Below are positions 10,337 through 21,306 of a stretch of 64,000 bases of DNA, one piece after another (position 1 is the first letter of the stretch; each line of letters begins with the position of its first letter). The notes under the pieces are model-generated. The model did not search any database and was not told the DNA's origin. It worked only from the letters and a program-made list of their open reading frames with translations. The position numbers and the translations under genes are program-made. The stretch is from Bedellia somnulentella (Eukaryota > Arthropoda > Insecta > Lepidoptera > Bedelliidae): the NCBI GenBank assembly GCA_963576735.1, contig OY755188.1, forward strand, positions 3,534,001-3,598,000. Reading direction: 5' to 3'.

Positions 10337-10441
10337 ATATGTCTTTAGAAAAGACAAATTGGTGTAGGCCCGACCCAGGGTTCGAACACTAGTCGCTTGC
10401 ACGATAACCAAGTGTTCTACCCACTGGGCTATCACGGTTGT
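10337..10441 (-). mobile_element. SINE-A tRNA-like head
   Basis: Antisense head of SINE-A with B-box-like CAGGGTTCGAACACT and A-box-like CCCACTGGGCTATCACGG. Ends flush against the SINE-D body. The TATGTTATGTTATT at 10450-10466 resembles a SINE-A tail, but in the opposite orientation. Confidence 0.8.
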
Positions 10442-10732
10442 CCGTGAGAATATGTTATGTTATGTTATTTCAAATTTAAATCCTAGATTTTTACCACTAT
10501 GGATGGTTCTTTATACCTAATCATCTTTTGCCATATAGATAACGGAATGCAAAACCACCAAAGAATCACCAATTTCTAAGTCAAATAATGAATCCACTAT
10601 ATAATTATTATTTTACTTAATGGAAATATTTTCTTTTATATTTTAATTAGACATTTTTAATATTTCTTTTAAGAAAAATACATAAAGAATGCATGTTTTG
10701 TTGTATGGTAATTATTATACTTATGACGCTCA
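10442..10732. other. No gene seen
   Basis: A+T-rich. Apart from the (TATGT)n remnant at its left end, no repeat, ORF or RNA gene is recognised. Confidence 0.6.
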
Positions 10733-10975
10733 TGCTGTGTAGTGTCGGCTTAGAATAGCACTACCCCATTTCCTCCGGTAGGTGTACGTAAGAGGCGACT
10801 AACGGTATTGGGCTTTTTAAGGGAACATTGGGCGATGCGGTTGAAGACCCATCACCAACAACCTTTATTTGACCATCTTTTCCCCACTCAACTTTCCAAA
10901 AGTGGCTGAGGAATTTCTAATTCCTTAACTCGGCTACCCCTTCTAGGGATTTGTAGCCGTGAGTATATTTATGTC
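10733..10975 (+). mobile_element. SINE-B, full length
   Basis: Head TGCTGTGTAGTGTCGGCTTA, body with GCGATGCGGTTGAAGACCC, and 3' module CGGCTACCCCTTCTAGGGAT..GCCGTGAGTATATTTATG. A CTC-to-C deletion affects the tail module. Confidence 0.92.
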
Positions 10976-11460
10976 ATGAAGTTTATTTGTGTTCTAAATG
11001 TAAAAAAAAACACGGTTCTATTATAATCTACTACAATTGTTATATTAGTCGGTAGTTGTATAGGATTAAATAAAAAAATATTGAAGAAAGGCATTAGCCA
11101 GCTTTTAGAGTTACAAAAGAAGTATAAATGTAAGTTTATATTTTGTACCTTACCATATATATATATAATATGAGTAAGCATAATAACGATATTCATATGT
11201 TGAATGATTTTATATTAATATGACCAGCCGTCAAAGCGACGTTTTCTTTACTTTGGACGTGAATAAGTTCATACCTTATTCAAGACAACGATCGGGTACT
11301 ATATACATACCCTTAATTCTTTTTATTTTGAAATAAATATTTTTTATCTTATATCTTTATCTATATCGATTAGTTATATTTTACTCAATTAATAAAATAT
11401 GTTTCCATCTTTCCTATAACATTTATATAAGTCGATTACATCTAGGCTATCAATAAGATA
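10976..11460. other. No gene seen
   Basis: A+T-rich, with a short (TA)n run at 11157-11168. The small minus-strand ORF of 75 codons here has no recognisable features. Confidence 0.6.
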
Positions 11461-11710
11461 GACTGCTATAGCTAAGTGGCTATAACGCCTTCCTAGCATG
11501 CAGACTAGCGTGGGTTCTAATCCCGGGTCGGGCCTACACCAATTTGACTTCTAAGTCAAATGTATGGTTAATTTATAACGGTTGTTAATATTCAGGGAAA
11601 ACATCGTAAAGAAATATCATGGCTAAAATTGAACTTAGTGATGTGATAGGGTGTTTCTACAAAACGGCAATATATTTGCCCCCTATCACGTAAATACAAT
11701 ATCCAATGAG
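11461..11710 (+). mobile_element. SINE-A with a different tRNA-like head
   Basis: Head TATAGCTAAGTGGCTATAAC (A-box-like) and GGGTTCTAATCCC (B box), then the usual GGTCGGGCCTACACCAATTTG body. Truncated before the tail and followed directly by another SINE-A. The head differs from the neighbour's although the bodies match. Confidence 0.8.
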
Positions 11711-11721
11711 CAATGACCAAG

Positions 11722-12066
11722 AGCCGTGATAGCCCAGTGGGTAGAACACTCGGTTATCGTGCAAACGACTAGTGTTCAAATCCTGGGTCGGGCCTACACC
11801 AATTTGTCTTTTCTAAAGACATGTGTGGTTAATTTATCATGGTTGTTAACGGTGAGGGAAAACATCGTGAGGAAACCCACATGGCTGAGTTGTACTTAGT
11901 CATGTGACAGTGTATTCGTACAAAACGGCGATAGGCCTGCCCCCTATCACGTGAGTACACTGTCCATGCAAAACGTAGGTACTCTGAACACCAGGTGACA
12001 AAGTCACGTGATGTTCAGAAGTATTAGTACCTCTGCCAACCCTTTGGGGATATACAGCGTGAACGA
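11722..12066 (+). mobile_element. SINE-A, near full length
   Basis: A box TAGCCCAGTGGG, B box GTGTTCAAATCC, body TACAAAACGGCGATAGGCCT, then the tail module CCTCTGCCAACCCTTTGGGG..CAGCGTGAACG. The TTATG tail is lost. Pol III promoter boxes show tRNA ancestry. This is not a tRNA gene. Confidence 0.92.
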
Positions 12067-12671
12067 TTGGGTCTTTGAGTTTATAAATGAAAGGCGTTGG
12101 CAAAGAATAAATTTATTTATATACGAGTACTTAAGTAATTTAAGCAGATAGCAAGCACATCACTATCGATCTGTAAATTTAAATTGTTTTCAAAAATTTA
12201 AAAACTATTTGGATTTTATTTACTTTGATGTAAACAAAATATTTTCCGACGTCTTGCATATTTATACCAATTTATAGATAAATAATTACATGAAGTAAAT
12301 ATCTGTTCAATATATTAACATGCTTAATTAATCTTTAGTATTTCTATGGTTTCAAAGTAATTTGGGCGAGGAATATTATAACGCATGTGTGGGAGCATTA
12401 ATGAGCAATATTTTAGGAAATAAATTAATATCTATTCATTTTGAACAAACAATTTATTACGTCGACATATTTATGAAAACAATATGTATACAAAGAATAT
12501 TTAAGATTGAGTATATTTATACTCACGCCATTTCAATATTTCATTTTTTTACATACATGCATTTATTTATACTCAAGTGTGTAATTCCCATACAGAGTAG
12601 CCAGATATTCAGCACTAGAAAGTCAACGACCGATTTGGAATTTACATGAGATCAATATTGTGAAATAAAAG
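12067..12671. other. No gene seen
   Basis: A+T-rich unique-looking sequence. A 95-codon plus-strand ORF at 12362-12649 has low-complexity hydrophobic composition and no recognisable domain, so it is not called. Confidence 0.6.
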
Positions 12672-13042
12672 ATAACATAACATAACATAAACGTTCACGC
12701 CGTTTATCCCCGAAGGGGTTGGCAGAGGTACCAATACTCCTGAACTCACATGGCAAGCGCCATCTAGTTTCCAGAGAAGGTACCCACGTTTTGCTTAGAC
12801 AGTGTACTCACGTGATAGGGGGCAGGCCTATCGCCGTTTTGTACGAATACACTGTCACATGACTAAGTATAACTCAGCCATGTGGGTTTCCTCACGATGT
12901 TTTCCCTCACCGTTAGCAACCATGATAAATTAACCACACATATGACTTTAGAAAAGACAAATTGGTGTCGGCCCGTCCCAGGATTGGAACTCACGCCCTT
13001 CTGTTTTTCGGGCGGGTGTCCTACCCACTGGACTATCATGTA
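12672..13042 (-). mobile_element. SINE-A, second subfamily (A2), near full length
   Basis: Starts with (ATAAC)n, the complement of the TTATG tail, then ACGTTCACGCCGTTTATCCC. It has the A2-specific AACTCACATGGCAAGCGCC and CCAGAGAAGGTACCC in place of the A1 CACGTGAC block, and an A2-type head (ACTCACGCCCTTCTG). Very similar to the plus-strand copy at 34665. Confidence 0.92.
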
Positions 13043-13796
13043 GCTAAAAAGTCCCAAAACCCTAAGCCTGGAAATAAGTGTTTTTAACATTAGTGTTTTT
13101 ATGCAAAATTTTATCACCTTGTATGCCGAGTATTTTTTTTGGTCATTACATAGGCGTCAGGATTTTCTCCGTTCTACAAGCAGTCATGTGGGTTTCCTGC
13201 CGTTAAGTATCCTTTTATTTGCTGATCTTGGTAAATGTACTTAAATTCCACTTAAGAAACGATGCTGAAATGTGGTTCTGGTATAGGATCAAAATTGCTG
13301 GCATCAATGACTCTCGCATATATTTTTTATTGAGATATTGTAATTCATTATTATATTACTTAAACTTCAAAAAGTTAAATTACAATTGTTCTACTTTTGC
13401 TTTGGAAGGTGTTGGCAAATTAGAAGCCTCCCTTTTTTACTCGACGAAGAAAAAGTTATGATTTTATTAGTCCATTTATATATTCTACTGTCAAAATAAG
13501 ATGTATGTATTAAATAAAATTCAAATATGACTTCAGTTATGCATACGTAAAATAATGGTCAAAACTCTTCCAGAGCAAATATTACGAAATTAATTGAGGT
13601 TAAAGATGGTAGAATGAAAAATAATTATTGTTGATCGGTCCCCAACAACATCGACCTGGTATCATCTCATCTAAAACGGTTCGATTACCCAGTCACCTAC
13701 AGCTGCGGGCAAAAAAGGATAAGTGCTTTTTTAACCGACACTACAAAGTTACTATTACAGCGCGCTGGATTGAATTATTGAAGTTCTGTACTGATG
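13043..13796. other. No gene seen
   Basis: A+T-rich. A weak SINE-B-like patch (GGTCCCCAACAACATCGACC, 13637-13656) is too short to call. Short ORFs are unsupported. Confidence 0.55.
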
Positions 13797-16558
13797 CCTG
13801 AAACGACTTATCCATGTCAAAATAAATTTAACGCTACATAATAATATATTATTAAACAAAAATGGCACCGCCTTCACAGTCATTAGATAAAAACCCAAAT
13901 TTTTGTGCAAAACTCGTTAAACAACAGAGTCATCCACGTATGCATTTGAAATGTTTTAATTTATTTATTAACCACTCAAAAAAATTTACAATTATAAAAA
14001 TTAAATGGGAACACCCTGGAAGCATATCCAACCATTTAGAAAAACTACTTTAGTAACACACACAAATAGAGTTGAGTACCACCTGTTTTGAAGTTTGGTC
14101 GAAAATTGAAATAGCAATGTAAACAAAATAATACAACTATACCTGTGAGCGTAAGAAAGAAAATAGATACATTCCTTCTATTTAATTGGTTAAACATTTC
14201 TAAACCGATCTAATCGCAAAGTCCGAAGGTAAACATACAGAATTAATTTAACATCCGCTAACATAAATAGTCGATTTATTTGCAAAAACTGTTTTCCCAA
14301 AACGTATTGACTTAAACGACCCCAAAATCGGAAAACCTAACACTGCACTGTGATTTTCCAAGATTCTACACCCGGAGGCAAATAGTTGATGCTCTTTCAT
14401 GTCCACTCGAGCGGAAAAATGAATTATTCTTTCAATTTACCCAAACGATTTCAATTCACAATGGTAACCACTCGAAAATATACCTCAATCCATTATCATC
14501 CATCTCTTTTTAGCATTATATGAGTGAAAAGGACTTCAAGTTGTTGTGGACTTAAATGTATGTTCAAATGAAAGTAGATGGAGGAAAGTTCTTGTTTTCG
14601 GGTAAATGGTGAAAGGGAGACAGTTTGTGTAACGCGGTTGTGGTTAATGAAAATGTTCTGTCTCGTTTGCTTTTCTACTAATTGAATTGGAATGCCTTGT
14701 CGGATAACTTAGTAGGTATTATTCTAGTTGGAGATGAGAAGGGATATGTGATGGAAATTTGAGGTCACGCGCGTTGCGGGTTTACGGGAATCTATGTCAT
14801 CTTTGTTCAACTATTCGCTGTATTTTTGGGGTTTATATTATTAAATAGACGAAGTATCTTTTGAAAACTTATCGAATATAGTATACAATATTGGTGTCAC
14901 ATAGAGCTTATGAGGAATCATAGCTAGGTAAGTGATTGGCAGTTGACATTATGAAAAAACTTGTAACTATACTTCTTTTCCATTTATTTATTTGGGGTAC
15001 GTAGTATGTATGAGAGAGTTTTGTTCATTGGTAAAATTACATTTCTGCTAGTTTTCTATATTATTAAGATTTGATTCCTATGTTTTGTTATTGTTGGATT
15101 TCTGAGAATTACTTTTCCTACTTTGTTTTTTATTATCAAAGTTTTTTGTCTGGCAAGCTTATTGAATGATATAATATTACGTCAAATCTCTTTTAAACCT
15201 TGATTGGGCGGACGGATAGTCAGGAGGGTGCTCCGAATATTTGGCGTTTGTATATAATCATCTAGGCTCAATGTTCACACCGTTCACCCTAAAAGATGTA
15301 GCAGAGGTAGTGATATTTTGTGACATCAAGTGTAGTTTAACCGGATAATTATATTACTCACGTTTTGCTGGGTCATTCCATCCACGTAATAGGGGCCAAG
15401 CCGGTCCCCATTTTGTAAAATACACTGTAACATGATTAATTAAAACTCAGATATATCGGTTTCCTTACGATGTTTTCCCTCATCATTATTACCTCGGCGC
15501 CAGCGGCAGCGCGATATGGCGCGGCGGTTTGTGCAGGGTCTACCACTCGTGGTGTGCTTCATACAGTTCTATACTGCACCGCTCGTCGAGCCGCATTTGA
15601 CTCCCACTCACCACGGCAAAGTCATAGCCAGGCTGTTAAAAACCCCGTGAATATTATATCATTGTTTTAAGTGTCGAGAAAATGAGCTTTTTTTTTGTTT
15701 TATTAGTTAATTTTAAATTTAAGTGACTTATATTATATATTTCTATTAGTAGGTTGGGTCGACATGACATTGCATAATTGGAAAGAATTTATGCATTTAT
15801 GCATTGAAAATGAAATTTTCTACACAAAGTTTCTTCCAAGCGTACAATGTTGTAGTCGCCTAGTAAAACACCGAAGGGAACAAATAAATTACTGCTTTTT
15901 TAACCAACATTACACAAATACATTTGCTGTAGGGTTCATATTTAGTGATATAAACTAAAGCCATTTGCTAACCATTTCTTGAAATTTCAATGCAATGATA
16001 AATACCAAAGCGTGATTGCAACATACATTGTAATTTTCATGATTGATTTGAATTGACACTGTGATATAAGTGCCACTGGCTGAGTCCGGGCAAAAGTAAG
16101 TATTTATGGAAGGCAAAGGTAGTATTTTACACCAATAATAATTACAAAATAATATAATTATTTTACTCATACTTTTGGATTTTAAGTGAGGAAAATGTTA
16201 TCAAATAAAGAAAGGATACTATGAACAGATTTGTTGTGGTAATGTTAAGTGTTAAGTGTCTCTTAAATTGAATAAAGATCATTGAAACCACTTATGGCAA
16301 TGCAACAAAAGTTGCAAATATGATAGCAAACTTGACGTTGTCCCTTGCGCTAACACTGTTTCCTCACAGCCCATATATGTCCCAACCAAGCGGCTCGAGC
16401 CTACCCTATATAGGGCGATTTAGCCATAGTCCACCACGCTGGCCAATTGTGGGTTGGTAGACTAACGACTACTACAGTAATAGTAGCCTGGACCGTCACC
16501 TTCACGTGCCCTCCGAAGCACGGAATCATCCTAATTTTTGGAAAATCAGGTGATTCAA
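13797..16558. repeat. Duplicated 2.7-kb unit, copy 2 (uninterrupted)
   Basis: Same orientation as copy 1, about 10 kb downstream. It keeps the pre-insertion sequence at both the Helitron site (13832-13850) and the LINE-J site (15115-15135). Its 14215-14870 tract is almost identical to 4450-5100. Relative to copy 1 it carries about 30-40 extra bp near 14868-14920 and 16219-16265. No convincing ORF is present. Confidence 0.88.
15273..15489 (-). mobile_element. Old SINE-A within duplicated unit (copy 2)
   Basis: Counterpart of 9078-9297 with the same truncation and flanks. Confidence 0.7.
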
Positions 16559-16665
16559 GCGTGCAATATCCTATGAAAATGGGTTAAATCTTACAAATTA
16601 AATTTGTAACCACTCCCCGGGAATCAAACCCGAGACCTCCGTACTTGAAACCAACACTGTTTAGG
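16378..16665 (-). mobile_element. SINE-D with native tRNA head
   Basis: Antisense. Body as at 10150-10336, continuing into GCGTGCAATATCCTATG and the head, with B box GGGAATCAAACCC (sense GGGTTTGATTCCC) and CGAGACCTCCGTACTTG. The block CAAATTAAATTTG separates head and body. Confidence 0.8.
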
Positions 16666-17212
16666 AGTGTCAAATTAGTAAATCCATCCAACATTAATTT
16701 TATCCATACGAGTATCTACTACATCAATGAAATACTAAATGATGACTCTGACTACGACGAGTTTTAGCACTCAGTAAAAATAAAAATATTTTCAACAGGA
16801 CCCCAAACCATTCCGTACATAACACTCTACGAAAACAATGACGTAAAAAGTTATTTGCATACAAATTATAGTTTAAAGCAAACTTTATTTGTTATCGTAC
16901 CCGTTTACAAATGTAAAGAATTTTTAATCTGATTTCCGATGAAACAATAAAAGCGTGTGATGTTTTCCTGCAATTTTTCAAGCTATGATTTAAACTCGAT
17001 GTCAATATTCAGATTCCACACGAACGCTCTGTGTTCTATTTTTATTTGATTGTTCTATTTTTATATTGCCGAAAGTTTTGAACAAAATTTACTCATCAGC
17101 GTATTTGAAATGGTAATGTGAAAAACTATAATCACAGCATATAAATTAAACAAGCAACTACACTTTTCTTGAAACCACAAATGAAATAAAGGAAAGAAGA
17201 ATTTCGCATCAG
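16666..17212. other. No gene seen
   Basis: A+T-rich sequence with no recognised repeat or coding signal. Confidence 0.6.
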
Positions 17213-17214
17213 TA

Positions 17215-17310
17215 GTCACATGAAACCATAGCTCAATTGGCAAAGTGACCAGGGCGTCAACCGGGAGGTCGCGGGTTCGAGTCGTGCTGGTGTCGAAATA
17301 TTTTTCTCTC
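17215..17310 (+). mobile_element. Diverged SINE-C tRNA-like segment
   Basis: CATAGCTCAATTGGCAAAGT (A box) and GGTCGCGGGTTCGAGTC (B box), then GTGTCGAAATATTTTTCTC, matching the SINE-C order. The anticodon arm is altered and the acceptor stem does not pair, so it is not a functional tRNA. Confidence 0.75.
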
Positions 17311-17634
17311 CTGAATTGATTTACTATACATTTCTTTCAAGAAAAATCTAAAAGAATTGAAACCTTTTATCAACAATCTAAGCCTCAATCAAAACTTCAA
17401 AAATTGCTTTGAAATCTAAACAAATTTCCACTTGAAATACATCGATCACATATATGTGTTACGTTCCGTACAGACTAATTGCTTTCCGAGCTCGTTTTTG
17501 ACCGTCTCTCCTAACACTGAAAAATGAGAAATCAACTTGAGTTTCATTTCTAAATTGCGTGTTTTCTATTGCATTACCACCACGGGTATATTTATTTCTA
17601 TACATAGAGATTATGTATGTTAATAAATTGACCT
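17311..17634. other. No gene seen
   Basis: Nothing recognised on either strand. Confidence 0.6.
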
Positions 17635-17755
17635 ACATATACTCACAGCCATAAATCCCAAAAAGGGGTAGCCAGAGCTTTAGAGCTAAAACTTTCACAT
17701 CCACATTTGAAAGAAGATAGGGGACAAAATGGTAGAAATAAAGTAGTAATAAATT
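17635..17755 (-). mobile_element. SINE-B, 5'-truncated and diverged
   Basis: Antisense tail ATATACTCACAGCCATAAAT and AAAAAGGGGTAGCCAGAGC, followed by a decayed body ending at ATGGTAGAAATAAAG. Confidence 0.75.
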
Positions 17756-17981
17756 AAGAATAAAAATAACCATTTTTATGTAGCATGTTTTAGTGTTAAT
17801 TTTTGTTTTAAACAATTTTATAATAAGGATTCAATTCAAATTAAAAATAAAATAAAGATGAACTTTAACTATTATAAAGGTTAAGCGTAGGTTCCATCTA
17901 CGTCACAAGTAACTTTTAAGCCTAAAAGCTAAGTAACAACAAATTACGAAGCCTAACACCTACCACAGAAGGCTTAAAAAC
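17756..17981. other. No gene seen
   Basis: A+T-rich and featureless, up to the target-site duplication of the next SINE-C. Confidence 0.5.
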
Positions 17982-17995
17982 ACCTTCATGCAAAT

Positions 17996-18341
17996 TTTTT
18001 AAATATTTTTAGTCATGAAAACCTCATGTGGGGATTATTACTAATAAATAAATAACTCATAAAGGAAAGAAAAATTTCGACACTCTGGCGGGAATCGAAC
18101 CCGCGACTTGAGCTACCGTGTCAATGGCTGCCAGTGCGAATTAGCAAAAAGAATTCGGTGGTAGGAAACGCAAACACTACTTAAACGTGTAAAAAGAAAT
18201 AAAGGATAGAAGAATTTCGCGCTGGCAGCCATTGACACGGTAGCTCAATTGGCAGAGCGACGGGGGCGTATACCCGAGGTCGCGGGTTCTATTCCCGCCT
18301 GTGTCGAAATTTTTCTTTCCTTTATGAATTATTTATTTATT
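17996..18341. mobile_element. SINE-C insertion with inverted 5' segment
   Basis: Bounded by ACCTTCATGCAAAT (17982-17995) and ACCTTCATCCAAAT (18342-18355), a 14-bp target-site duplication with one mismatch. The left part is antisense: 3' end CCTCATGTGGGGATTATTAC, then a tRNA-like unit lacking its anticodon region. The right part is sense: GCGCTGGCAGCCATTGACAC, A box GTAGCTCAATTGGC, B box GCGGGTTCTATTCCC and acceptor strand CTGTGTC. The two arms can fold on each other. One insertion with an inverted portion is the simplest reading. Confidence 0.82.
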
Positions 18342-18589
18342 ACCTTCATCCAAATATTGTCAAAGATCGAATGCTATTAGTCACGCTAGGCCAACTAAGT
18401 AGTCTATGGCCTAATCACCCTATCCAGACTAGAGCCTTTTGGTGGTTATAGAAAGTACAAGCTGTGATCACAAAACATAATAAGCCGGAGGACCACTAGT
18501 ATAATTTTTACTCAATCTCAAACGTTAACGACTTATATCCCCAAAGAGGTTGGCAGAGCTACAAAGTCTTTGTGACATTATCACTGGGT

Positions 18590-18693
18590 AATTTAAATCT
18601 TTTTGTTCATGAAAACCTCATGTGGGGATTATTACTAATAAATAATTCGTGTCGAAATTTTTCTTTCCTTTATTTATTCTTTATTTATTAGTA
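18590..18693. mobile_element. Short SINE-C with inverted 5' segment
   Basis: Flanked by ATTATCACTGGGT at 18577-18589 and 18694-18706, perfect over 13 bp. Contains the antisense 3' end (ATTTAAATCTTTTTGTTCAT..GGGGATTATTAC) joined to a sense piece (GTGTCGAAATTTTTCTTTCC..TTATTTATTAGTA). About 13 bp of the element is present on both sides of the inversion junction. Confidence 0.88.
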
Positions 18694-18844
18694 ATTATCA
18701 CTGGGTGTTCAAAGTACCCACGTTTTGCTAGCACAGTGTACTCATGTGTTAGGGGGCAGGCCTATTACCGTTTTGTACGAATACACTGCCCCATGTCTAA
18801 GTACAACTAAACCATGAGTGTTTCCTTATAATGTTATACTCATG

Positions 18845-19107
18845 CTTCGATCGTATATACTAAAGATGCCGCACACCATACAATTTCAACGCACAAAAGT
18901 GGACCACGAGAATGACAAGACTGTTTGACAATTGAATATTTATTTTTCTGCGATTGTCGACCTTACCGCATTTTCTTAAGACCTATTACTTATTGCAAGA
19001 TCAAGCACGCGACTGTCAGTGAAACAGTGCTTACCATATAAAAAGCACTGTTTGGACGGGCCGTTTTTCGTGCTATGTTGGTGTATCTTTGGTATATATG
19101 ATCGAAG
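18845..19107. mobile_element. MITE with 8-bp target duplication
   Basis: Imperfect terminal inverted repeats of about 30 bp (CTTCGATCGTATATACTAAA / CTTCGATCATATATACCAAA). Flanked by TACTCATG at 18837-18844 and 19108-19115. An 8-bp duplication suits hAT or P-type transposases, but the ends do not match a superfamily I can name. No ORF. Confidence 0.85.
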
Positions 19108-19220
19108 TACTCATGCCATAAGACGTTAGAAAAGACAAATTGGTGAACGCCCGAACCAGGATTTGAATCCTCACCGTCTGCATGATAAGCGGTGTTCTAG
19201 CGACTGAGCTATGACGGTTG

Positions 19221-19666
19221 CTTATATTATTTTTTAGGTAATGACATTACCACTCTTCTTGTTGATCGTACAATTATTGAAAAGTATATTGTACTTAAGT
19301 GAATTTCATATTCAATTATACATTCAAAATTTTCAGATTTTCAGAAGATTTTCAGTGACAACGATTGGAACTGAGTAACACAATAAATAGCAAAGACCTC
19401 TCAAATGTATAAAATCATGAATATTCCCTTAACAAAGCCTGCAACTTACTTTAAAGTACCAATTCAGAGCTAAATAAATTCATTGGTTCACATAAGAGCA
19501 CCTCAGTTTCGTCTCCCATCACGTTCTTTGACCAGGACCCTATTGAATTAATTTACGTGCCTCTATCCAAGATGAAAATGTTATCATTTGCAATGCTAAT
19601 ACGTTGTTCTACTGACTTGTTAACAGGATTACTGACTGTTTGCGTCGAAAAGCGTAGATATGATAC
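19221..19666. other. No gene seen
   Basis: A+T-rich. Nothing recognised. Confidence 0.6.
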
Positions 19667-19906
19667 ATACATATACTCACGGCTATAAATCCCTATAAGG
19701 GGTAGCCAGAGATAAGAAATTAGAAATTCCTCAGCCACTTTTGGAAGTTTCGTGGGGAAAAGATGGTGAAATAAAGGTTGTTGGTGATGGGTCTCCAACC
19801 ACATCGCCCAAAAATCCCTTAAAAGCCCCAATACCGTTAGTCGCCTCTTACATACACCCACTGGAAGAAATGGGGTAGTGCTATTCTACTCCGACACTAC
19901 TCAGCA
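19667..19906 (-). mobile_element. SINE-B, full length
   Basis: Antisense, from ACATATACTCACGGCTATAA through CCCTATAAGGGGTAGCCAGA and AAATGGGGTAGTGCTATTCT to the head near 19900. The 102-codon ORF across it is an artefact of the repeat. Confidence 0.92.
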
Positions 19907-19929
19907 TATGCGTAGATATGATGTTTATA

Positions 19930-20140
19930 CTAATAGTAACATAAGTTTACTTAAGGTTGTTTAGGTAAGGAATAGCCAGTGCTTCTGTATTAAAAATGTC
20001 TGAGTTACTCTTGGAAGATGAGTGGGGAAATTATTACAAAATAAAAGATGATTGGTGATGTGTTTTCATCCTCATTGCTCATCAATCACCTTAAATGCCC
20101 AAATACAAGGCAAAATGGGTTGGTACCTATTCTGAGCCCA
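19930..20140 (-). mobile_element. SINE-B, heavily decayed
   Basis: Order of weak matches: AGGAATAGCCAGTGCT, GGAAGATGAGTGGGGAAA, AAGATGATTGGTGATG and AATCACCTTAAATGCCC. Confidence 0.5.
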
Positions 20141-20346
20141 TATAAACATTAAAACTTACACACAACATTAATAAACTTAAAAAATACCCGTCATCAGCTT
20201 ACAGTAATAAGATTATTAATGATCCTCTATTTACAATCCTTTCCCCAAAGCCCCAAACTCCCAAAAGTGGCTCGGGAATTTTGTGAAGTGAAAGAATTTT
20301 TGAGGTATTGGATTGAATCAGGCGTTACTTTGCGGAAATCCATAGC

Positions 20347-20471
20347 AATACTAATATTAATAAATTTCTTCGCTTAATTCCGCTAAATTCCTGCAGTCTG
20401 CACAGTGCATGTTGCATGAAGTCTGCAGGTATTTAGCGGAGTTAAGCGAATAAATTTATAAATTTAGTATT
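20347..20471. mobile_element. Small foldback element
   Basis: Inverted arms of about 50 bp (20347-20396 and 20423-20471) sharing CGCTTAATTCCGCTAAAT and CCTGCAG with a few mismatches, around a 26-nt loop. No coding capacity. Target-site duplication not clear. Confidence 0.7.
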
Positions 20472-20752
20472 AATTTTTGAGGTGCTCGGGAAGTGGCTGA
20501 AAAATGAACAATAACTAGTAATAATTAACAGTGTATTCATCTGGCATAGGGGGTAGGCCACCTACGGACGCTTTTGCAAACAATCACCCATGACACTAAA
20601 TTAGTAAAAACTAATTTATGTATGTTATTTAGCACTCATAGTGAATCAGTGGCACTTAAGATTTTTGAGAATAAACTGTGTCAATAGACATTTTAAATTA
20701 TACTGTATTTTTCGTATATCGTTATTATTTTATATAATTTTGTAGTAGCCGT

Positions 20753-21008
20753 GTAGTGTCGGTTTAGAATAGCACTACCCCATTTCTTCCGGTGGGTGTA
20801 CGTAAGAGGCGACTAACGGTATGGGGCTATTAAGGGATTTTTGGCAATGCGGTTGGAGACCGATGGTGATGATGATGATTGGTGATGACCAACAACCTTT
20901 ATTTTTACTATGTTTTCCCCACTCAAATTTCCAAAAGTGGCTGAGGAATAAGTAATTCTTTAGCTTTGGCCTCCCCTTCCTGGGATTTATAGCCGTGAGT
21001 ATGTATGT
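20753..21008 (+). mobile_element. SINE-B with internal (GAT) expansion
   Basis: Complete head and tail (CTTCCTGGGATTTATAGCCG, TGAGTATGTATG). Internal repeat GATGGTGATGATGATGATTG at 20863-20882 lengthens the body. The flanks TATATAATTTTGTAG and TATATAATTTAAAAT look like an aged target-site duplication. Confidence 0.9.
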
Positions 21009-21057
21009 TTATATAATTTAAAATAATCAGTTATTTTTGTTGTAATTTATTATAACC

Positions 21058-21306
21058 CCTAGCTGATCCGTCAGACTTCGTTTACTTAAGGCGTTTTTTC
21101 CGGTACTCTTAGTTCAATCAGGCGTGAATATTTTATTGGTCAAATTTTTCCGGGATAAAAAGTATCCTATGTTATAATTTGAGTTATTATCTAGCATTCT
21201 GCCAAATTTCATTCATATACATTATGTAGGTGAGGAGCTTGTTTGCCTCAAACACACAAAAAATCAATCATCTAAACTTTCACATTTATAATATTAATAG
21301 TATTAA
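21058..21306 (-). mobile_element. Helitron fragment
   Basis: Antisense CCTAGCTGATCCGTCAGACT corresponds to a ..GATCAGCTAG 3' end, and the right end reads (sense) ATTAATATTATAAATGTGAA, as in the 5' ends of the other Helitrons here. The middle is decayed. Confidence 0.6.

Larger units (their letters stand above)
18520..19220 (-). mobile_element. SINE-A interrupted by a SINE-C and a MITE
   Basis: Antisense SINE-A from AACGTTAACGACTTATATCC to the head CGACTGAGCTATGACGG. Split by SINE-C at 18590-18693 and by a 263-bp MITE at 18845-19107, each with perfect target-site duplications. SINE-A is therefore the oldest of the three. Confidence 0.85.

Noticed and set aside
12362..12649. 95-codon ORF
   Set aside because: No recognisable domain, A+T-driven codons, no homologue elsewhere in the window.
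13637..13656. SINE-B-like GGTCCCCAACAACATCGACC
   Set aside because: Too short and isolated to support an element call.
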